DNA from: Bacillota bacterium | GTDB lineage: Bacteria > Bacillota_I > Bacilli_A > Acholeplasmatales > Acholeplasmataceae | Assembly: GCA_023458995.1 (NCBI GenBank) | Contig: JAEWVV010000053.1 | Coordinates: forward strand, 1-9,238 | Reading direction: 5' to 3' | Length of the DNA: 9,238 bases | Shown: piece by piece, positions 5,568 to 9,238 of the stretch | Layout: each line of letters starts with the position of its first letter | How positions within the stretch are numbered: the stretch's first letter is position 1 | Notes under the pieces: generated by a model | What the model saw: only the letters and a program-made list of their open reading frames with translations | The model's database searches: none | What the model was told of the DNA's origin: nothing | Made by a program: the position numbers and the translations under genes

Positions 5568-6167
5568 TTATCTGTTGTAGAATTCAACGATTAACTGTTC
5601 ATTGATTTCTTGAAGAATTTCATTACGTTCTGGATAACGAACGAATGTTCCTGTCATCTGATCTTTGTCGAATGTGACGAAGTCAACAGATGCGTACTGT
5701 GCTTCAAGAGCATCAACAACAACTTTTAAGTTTCTTGAAGCTTCCTTCAATGAAACTTTTTGACCTGGTACTAAACGGTATGATGGAATATCAACCTTTT
5801 TACCATCAACTAGGAAATGGCCATGGTTTACGAGCTGACGAGCTTGAGCTCTGGATTTAGCTAATCCTAAACGGTAGACGACATTGTCCAATCTTGATTC
5901 AAGTAACTTCAAGAAGTTTTCACCGTGTTTACCTTCTCTTAAGTTTGCTTCATCAAATGTCTTTCTGAATTGCTTTTCAGATACACCATATGTGAATCTG
6001 ACTTTTTGCTTTTCATGGAGCTGTGTACCGTAATCACTCAACTTCGAGCGACGTTGTCCATGTTGACCTGGTGCGTAAGGACGTTTCTTTAACTCTTTTC
6101 CTGTTTCAGAAAGTGAGTATCCTAAACGACGGGAAATCTTCCATGTAGGTCCTGTGTAACGTGACAT
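5568..6167 (-). CDS. rpsD: 30S ribosomal protein S4
   Basis: A 199-residue primary 16S rRNA-binding protein that nucleates 30S assembly. The N-terminal S4 region starts [19 protein letters not shown] and carries no CxxC zinc ligands, so this is the cysteine-free form. It continues with the conserved [12 protein letters not shown] and the S4 RNA-binding domain around residues 92-155, from [17 protein letters not shown] through [18 protein letters not shown] (minus strand, 6181-6176) lies 8 nt before the ATG. Length is typical of Bacillota and Mollicutes. Here rpsD is a stand-alone gene away from the alpha operon, as in Bacillus. It has its own promoter and a ~160-nt leader, consistent with S4 autoregulation known in Bacillus. 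Confidence 0.98.
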   Translation of the reverse strand: MSRYTGPTWKISRRLGYSLSETGKELKKRPYAPGQHGQRRSKLSDYGTQLHEKQKVRFTYGVSEKQFRKTFDEANLREGKHGENFLKLLESRLDNVVYRLGLAKSRAQARQLVNHGHFLVDGKKVDIPSYRLVPGQKVSLKEASRNLKVVVDALEAQYASVDFVTFDKDQMTGTFVRYPERNEILQEINEQLIVEFYNR

Positions 6168-6329
6168 AATTTTTACCTCCTCTTTTATTTTTGGTAGGCA
6201 AAAACTGCAAATGATTTAATGTGTAGGTATCCCGATGTTCTTTTCGCCATTAAGCAGTAAATGGTTACTAGGGGCTCCAATTGGTAGGGATCGCACTTCA
6301 CATAAAAAGTTGCCTGCTTTTTACCGACG
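6168..6329 (-). promoter_or_regulatory. rpsD 5' leader, putative S4 autoregulatory RNA
   Basis: On the minus strand the leader has a 7-bp hairpin TAAAAAG (6323-6317) / CTTTTTA (6309-6303) with loop CAGGCAA, and a second hairpin CCATT (6264-6260) / AATGG (6251-6247) with loop TACTGCTT. Loop 1 can pair over 6 bp with TTGCCT (6201-6196) and loop 2 over 5 bp with GCAGT (6208-6204). These partners are adjacent and lie just upstream of the ribosome binding site (6181-6176), and the two pairings are nested and compatible. S4 in Bacillus represses rpsD through a pseudoknotted leader; that this leader does the same is inference. No intrinsic terminator is seen within it, so control would be at translation. 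Confidence 0.6.
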
Positions 6330-6335
6330 CTTTAC

Positions 6336-6364
6336 ATTTTACCCTATAGGGTACTATTTGTCAA
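6336..6364 (-). promoter_or_regulatory. Promoter of rpsD
   Basis: On the minus strand there is a perfect -35 TTGACA (6364-6359), a 17-bp spacer and a -10 TAAAAT (6341-6336). The -35 box lies inside the last codons of msrC, whose stop is at 6356-6354. Expected start is near 6329. Confidence 0.85.
6340..6353. repeat. 14-bp perfect palindrome in the rpsD promoter spacer
   Basis: TACCCTATAGGGTA reads the same on both strands and fills most of the spacer between the rpsD -35 and -10 boxes. It also directly follows the msrC stop. It has no T tract, so it is not a terminator. It could be an operator or chance. Confidence 0.55.
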
Positions 6365-6803
6365 TTGTTTTTACCAGTAATTGGACGAAATCTTCGAAGA
6401 ATGAAACAATATCTTCATCAAAACGATTCATCACTGGACTATCGACATCTAAAACACCATAAAGCTTGTTTTTTACGATGATTGGAACAACAACTTCACT
6501 ACGACTGTTTGCATCACATGCGATATGATTCGCATGGGACAATACATCTTTAATGACCAATGTGATTCTTTTTTCAGCTGCTTCACCACAAACACCTTTT
6601 CCAAGTGGAATGGTTGAGCATGCAACTCTACCTTGAAAAGGTCCAACAGTTAATTGGTTTCCATCCCATAAATAAAAGCCTGCCCAATTGATTTGGTCAA
6701 AGGTATCATTGATAAATGCTGATGCATTCGATAGAATTGCGATTTCATTTGGTTGTTCACTTAGTAAAGCGCATGCTTGTTCTAATAATTCATGTTTTTT
6801 CAT
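6354..6803 (-). CDS. msrC: Free methionine-R-sulfoxide reductase (GAF domain)
   Basis: A 149-residue cytoplasmic single-domain GAF protein that reduces free methionine-R-sulfoxide, using thioredoxin as reductant in characterised homologues. The three family cysteines are present: C62 in GRVACSTIP, C72 in GKGVCGEA and C96 in HIACDANSRSE, as are NWAGFYL and YGVLDVDSP. The start at 6803 is preceded by GGTGAT (6812-6807) 3 nt upstream, matching the distal part of the Shine-Dalgarno. The frame is open further upstream, but that stretch is antisense to the thiI start. It is divergent from thiI. No terminator separates it from rpsD, so some rpsD transcription may read through from here. A likely role is repair of oxidised methionine. 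Confidence 0.92.
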   Translation of the reverse strand: MKKHELLEQACALLSEQPNEIAILSNASAFINDTFDQINWAGFYLWDGNQLTVGPFQGRVACSTIPLGKGVCGEAAEKRITLVIKDVLSHANHIACDANSRSEVVVPIIVKNKLYGVLDVDSPVMNRFDEDIVSFFEDFVQLLVKTIDK

Positions 6804-6821
6804 GTTATCACCACCCTTCTT

Positions 6822-6830
6822 ATTATAGCA
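6822..6830 (-). promoter_or_regulatory. Extended -10 promoter of msrC
   Basis: On the minus strand TGCTATAAT (6830-6822) is a TGn-extended consensus -10 box. The -35 position 17 bp upstream (6850-6845, CAAAAC) is poor, as is common with extended -10 promoters. Confidence 0.55.
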
Positions 6831-6834
6831 TGTA

Positions 6835-6843
6835 TGGTAAAAT
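6835..6843 (+). promoter_or_regulatory. Extended -10 promoter of thiI
   Basis: TGGTAAAAT is a TGn-extended -10 box, identical to the one at 4870-4878. No good -35 box is seen. The start would be near 6850, making the thiI leader only about 9 nt and placing GGTGAT at the very 5' end. Confidence 0.5.
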
Positions 6844-6858
6844 AGTTTTGGTGATAGA

Positions 6859-8136
6859 ATGAAAAAAAGAATCCTGATTCGCTTTGGCGACATGATGCTT
6901 AAAGGACAAAATATCGGTTTTTTTATCAAACGTGTTCGCCAGCACATTGCTTTCAAACTATCCGATCTTCATGTATCTTATGTCCTTAGACATGATCGTA
7001 TAATGATTGACTATCATTTAGAAAATGAAAATATCATTATTGAAAGATTAAAGATGATTCCTGGCATTTTTGATTTCTCGGTTGCAGAGGTTTGTGAACC
7101 TGATTTAGATATCATTATCAATAAGTCAATCGCATTACTTGATGATGAAATCACAAAAGACGGTGTAACGCTCAAAATTGAGACGAGAAGAACTGATAAG
7201 AAGTTTCCGGGAACTAGACTCGAGATTACACAAAAGGTCGCAAAACCGATTATAGAGGGCACTCGCTGGAAGATGGCTGTTGATCTAAAACATCCTGATG
7301 TTGTTTTAAATATTGATATACGTATTGAAGGTGCATATATCTTTTTAAATCGTATGAAGGGCATGGGTGGATATCCATTTGGTACGGGTGGTCGTGGTTT
7401 AGTGATGATGAGCGGAGGTATTGATAGTCCGGTTGCTTCATTTTTAGCGATGAAGCAAGGGATAGAAGTAGAACTTCTGCACTTTGAGTCTTCACCACTC
7501 ACACCTCTTGAATCCATTCAAAAGGTCATTGATTTAGCGAAAGTTTTAGCAAAATATTCACTAACAGGAAAGATTAAACTCTATATCGTACCTTTTGCAA
7601 AACTTCATCATCAAATCATTGATCATGTATTTGAACCCTATATGATTACGGTGATGCGCCGGATGATGTATCGGATTGCTGAGGAGTTTTCAAAGAAAAA
7701 GAAACTCTATGTTTTGATCAATGGTGAATCTGTTGGTCAAGTAGCTTCACAAACCATACATTCAATGAATGTTGTTGAAAGTGTCACCAGAATCCCAATT
7801 ATCCGTCCTTTAGTGACTTATGATAAAATAGATATCATTCGTATGGCTAAAGACATTGGAACCTATGAGATTTCGATTCGTCCGTTTAATGATTGTTGTA
7901 GCATTTACGTGCCTAAACAACCTGTGACGAAACCGATGGATATCTATGCAAAAAAGTATGAAGATGAAATCGATTATAAACCCTTGATTGAAGAGGCACT
8001 TGAAAAGACTACATCCATAACGATTGATGAAAACACGACTCTAGATATCGCACACTATGGATTTACATTTGAAGAAGCATATAAACACTACAAAGAAGAA
8101 AAGAGTGATATTGTTGATCACATCGAAACAAAATAA
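6859..8136 (+). CDS. thiI: tRNA 4-thiouridine synthetase ThiI (no rhodanese domain)
   Basis: A 425-residue cytoplasmic enzyme that adenylates U8 of tRNA and, with sulfur from a cysteine desulfurase, makes 4-thiouridine; in many bacteria it also feeds sulfur to thiamin thiazole. Order: N-terminal ferredoxin-like region (ILIRFGDMMLKGQN), THUMP domain about 60-165, then the PP-loop ATPase with SGGIDSP at 185-191. MTVMRRMM and GESVGQVASQT-type segments follow (here ITVMRRMMYRIAEE and NGESVGQVASQT), and the NDCC region has C346-C347. The C-terminal rhodanese domain of E. coli ThiI is absent, as in Bacillus, so sulfur must arrive by another route. GGTGAT (6850-6855) precedes ATG 6859. Its 3' end overlaps the next gene. 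No thiamin gene or cysteine desulfurase is in the window, so the tRNA role is favoured. Confidence 0.96.
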   Translation: MKKRILIRFGDMMLKGQNIGFFIKRVRQHIAFKLSDLHVSYVLRHDRIMIDYHLENENIIIERLKMIPGIFDFSVAEVCEPDLDIIINKSIALLDDEITKDGVTLKIETRRTDKKFPGTRLEITQKVAKPIIEGTRWKMAVDLKHPDVVLNIDIRIEGAYIFLNRMKGMGGYPFGTGGRGLVMMSGGIDSPVASFLAMKQGIEVELLHFESSPLTPLESIQKVIDLAKVLAKYSLTGKIKLYIVPFAKLHHQIIDHVFEPYMITVMRRMMYRIAEEFSKKKKLYVLINGESVGQVASQTIHSMNVVESVTRIPIIRPLVTYDKIDIIRMAKDIGTYEISIRPFNDCCSIYVPKQPVTKPMDIYAKKYEDEIDYKPLIEEALEKTTSITIDENTTLDIAHYGFTFEEAYKHYKEEKSDIVDHIETK

Positions 8137-8812
8137 GTCATTTAAACTTTATCAATCGCTTAAACTAAAAAAATACCGCGATCAACACGGTCTGTTTTTA
8201 GTTTATGGAAGGCATTTAGTTAGTCAAGCCAAAGAAAAAGGTGTTGTTGTCGAAGTGTTATCATCAAATCCAAATGAAGATGCAACACTTTATGAAAAAT
8301 CACTTATGGATGATCTTCAACAAGCTGAGACCTACTTTGATTTGATTGCTGTCTGTAAGAAAATAGAAAACAAGAAAGATTCGAATCGTATTCTAGTTTT
8401 AGATGATGTTCAAGATCCTGATAATGTTGGAGCCCTTATTCGTAGTGCTGCAGCATTTGGATTTATGCGAATTATCTTAAGTACACAATCAGCTGACCTT
8501 TACAATGAAAAAACGATTAGAGCATCTAAAGGAGCAATCTTTGATGTCTATGTGGAAAGAAAACCACTTTTTGAAGCTTTAAGTATGTTAAAAAATGAAG
8601 GTTACCAAATCATCTATGCAGATGCACACGAACAAGGTAAACCAAGTAAAAGTGAAAAAACGGTCCTCATTTTAGGTAATGAAGGACATGGAATATCTGA
8701 TAGAGTGAAAGAATTATCAAATGGAGCCATTCATATTGAAACAAAAAATGTTGAAAGTTTAAATGTTTCAGTTGCTGGAGCCATTTTGATGTATCAGTGG
8801 AGGGACTTATGA
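8114..8812 (+). CDS. SpoU/TrmH-family (SPOUT) RNA 2'-O-methyltransferase
   Basis: About 232 residues if TTG 8114 is the start, giving MITSKQNKSFKLYQSLKLKK, the usual opening of this family. ATG 8057, ATG-less GTG 8105 and TTG 8111 are alternatives. None has a strong Shine-Dalgarno, and 8114 overlaps thiI by 23 nt. The N-terminal substrate-binding domain carries KKYRDQHGLFLVYGRHLV. The catalytic knot domain shows the three SPOUT motifs: LDDVQDPDNVGALIRSAAAF (motif 1), LILGNEGHGIS (motif 2) and ESLNVSVAGAILMYQW (motif 3), which form the trefoil knot and bind S-adenosylmethionine. It is closest in style to the YsgA/RlmB group acting on rRNA, but the target nucleotide cannot be told. Its TGA stop overlaps the next ATG. 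Confidence 0.93.
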   Translation: MITSKQNKSFKLYQSLKLKKYRDQHGLFLVYGRHLVSQAKEKGVVVEVLSSNPNEDATLYEKSLMDDLQQAETYFDLIAVCKKIENKKDSNRILVLDDVQDPDNVGALIRSAAAFGFMRIILSTQSADLYNEKTIRASKGAIFDVYVERKPLFEALSMLKNEGYQIIYADAHEQGKPSKSEKTVLILGNEGHGISDRVKELSNGAIHIETKNVESLNVSVAGAILMYQWRDL

Positions 8813-9238
8813 AACCAATAATCACAGGTTATTTAGATCATGATGGGACAATGGGTTTTGAGTATAGTGTTCAAAAAGCACTGAAAAGTGGAATCGACTC
8901 ATTAGCACTTCGTGCTTATGATGGTAAACCTCTCATTGAGCTATCCGATGGTGAACTTAAGAAAATACTTTTAGATGCTAAAGGTGATCATATCAAATTT
9001 TCGATTATGGATTCAAATATCAAACCTTATGATCCATATGATGATAAGAAGCATGCAAATGCAGTTGATGAATATAAATATATGCTTAAAGTTGCAGAAC
9101 GTTTAAAAATCAATCATTTATTTTTGAAACTTCCAATAATTAATAACATTATTGAAGAATATGAAACCATTGAAAAACGTTTAGGTGATTATGTAGAAGC
9201 CTCTGCAAGAGCAGGTAAAAAAATCGTTTTATTACCTG
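8809..9238 (+). CDS. Putative sugar-phosphate isomerase/epimerase-like TIM-barrel protein, 5' part
   Basis: 143 residues are present; the gene runs off the window. ATG 8809 overlaps the previous stop by 4 nt (ATGA) and GGAGGG (8799-8804) lies 4 nt upstream, a tight operon arrangement. The visible part has the pattern of the xylose-isomerase-like TIM-barrel family: a strand with DSLALRAYDG, ELSDGELKKIL, then KFSIMDSNIK, a long helix EYKYMLKVAERL, a strand HLFLKLP and a helix leading to KKIVLLP. Metal ligands would lie mostly downstream, so activity cannot be judged. There is no visible functional link to the upstream tRNA/rRNA genes. It could also be another TIM-barrel protein such as an AP-endonuclease-like family member. 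Confidence 0.6.
   Translation, partial: MKPIITGYLDHDGTMGFEYSVQKALKSGIDSLALRAYDGKPLIELSDGELKKILLDAKGDHIKFSIMDSNIKPYDPYDDKKHANAVDEYKYMLKVAERLKINHLFLKLPIINNIIEEYETIEKRLGDYVEASARAGKKIVLLP

Noticed and set aside
6235..6462. Open + strand frame across the rpsD leader and msrC end
   Set aside because: It covers the rpsD promoter and leader in antisense, has no ribosome site and no family resemblance.
6804..6956. 51-residue N-terminal extension of MsrC
   Set aside because: It is antisense to the start of thiI, has no family counterpart and lies upstream of the msrC promoter and ribosome site.
7014..7517. Open minus-strand frame inside thiI
   Set aside because: It is antisense to a secure gene, serine/isoleucine-rich in the manner of shadow frames, with no ribosome site or recognisable motif.

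Overview
The window looks like a compact, AT-rich genome of the Mollicutes/Bacillota type, most likely an Acholeplasma-like organism. The genes are short-spaced, Shine-Dalgarno sites are strong and Gram-positive in style, rpsD is the zinc-free form, thiI lacks a rhodanese domain, and there is a lipoprotein with a Gram-positive style lipobox. TGA is used as a stop (1135-1137 and 8810-8812), so this is not a UGA=Trp Mycoplasma or Spiroplasma. The genus assignment is inference from gene content and composition.

Left part (1-4017, all + strand): the 3' part of a sugar-type ABC transporter ATPase ends at a hairpin terminator. A 136-residue protein that resembles the core of the competence regulator ComK follows almost immediately. 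A good promoter at 1134-1162 then drives a tight four-gene cluster: pgk, an XRE/cupin regulator, a small HPr-like protein and tpiA, closed by a terminator at 3995-4017. Pgk and TpiA are consecutive-pathway glycolytic enzymes. The regulator and the HPr-like protein embedded between them suggest that the cluster carries its own control elements. The HPr-like protein keeps the His-15 and Ser-46 equivalents but lacks the Arg-17 and Pro-18 equivalents.

Middle part (4018-5518, + strand): an unrecognised secreted protein overlaps a 51-residue lipoprotein gene by 47 nt. After a terminator comes a ~100-nt leader that may be structured, then an unrecognised two-helix membrane protein.

Right part: rpsD (ribosomal protein S4) and msrC (free methionine-R-sulfoxide reductase) lie on the minus strand. 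rpsD has its own strong promoter, overlapping the end of msrC, and a ~160-nt leader whose two hairpin loops can pair with adjacent segments upstream of the ribosome binding site. This fits the S4 autoregulation known in related bacteria. msrC is divergent from thiI (tRNA 4-thiouridine synthesis / thiazole sulfur transfer), with back-to-back promoters in 55 nt. thiI is followed, with overlaps, by a SpoU/TrmH-family RNA methyltransferase and the start of a putative sugar-phosphate isomerase-like TIM-barrel protein that runs off the window.

No tRNA, rRNA, CRISPR array, insertion sequence or phage gene is visible. The most unusual items are the HPr-like protein with an altered active-site loop, the ComK-like protein, and the two putative structured leaders.
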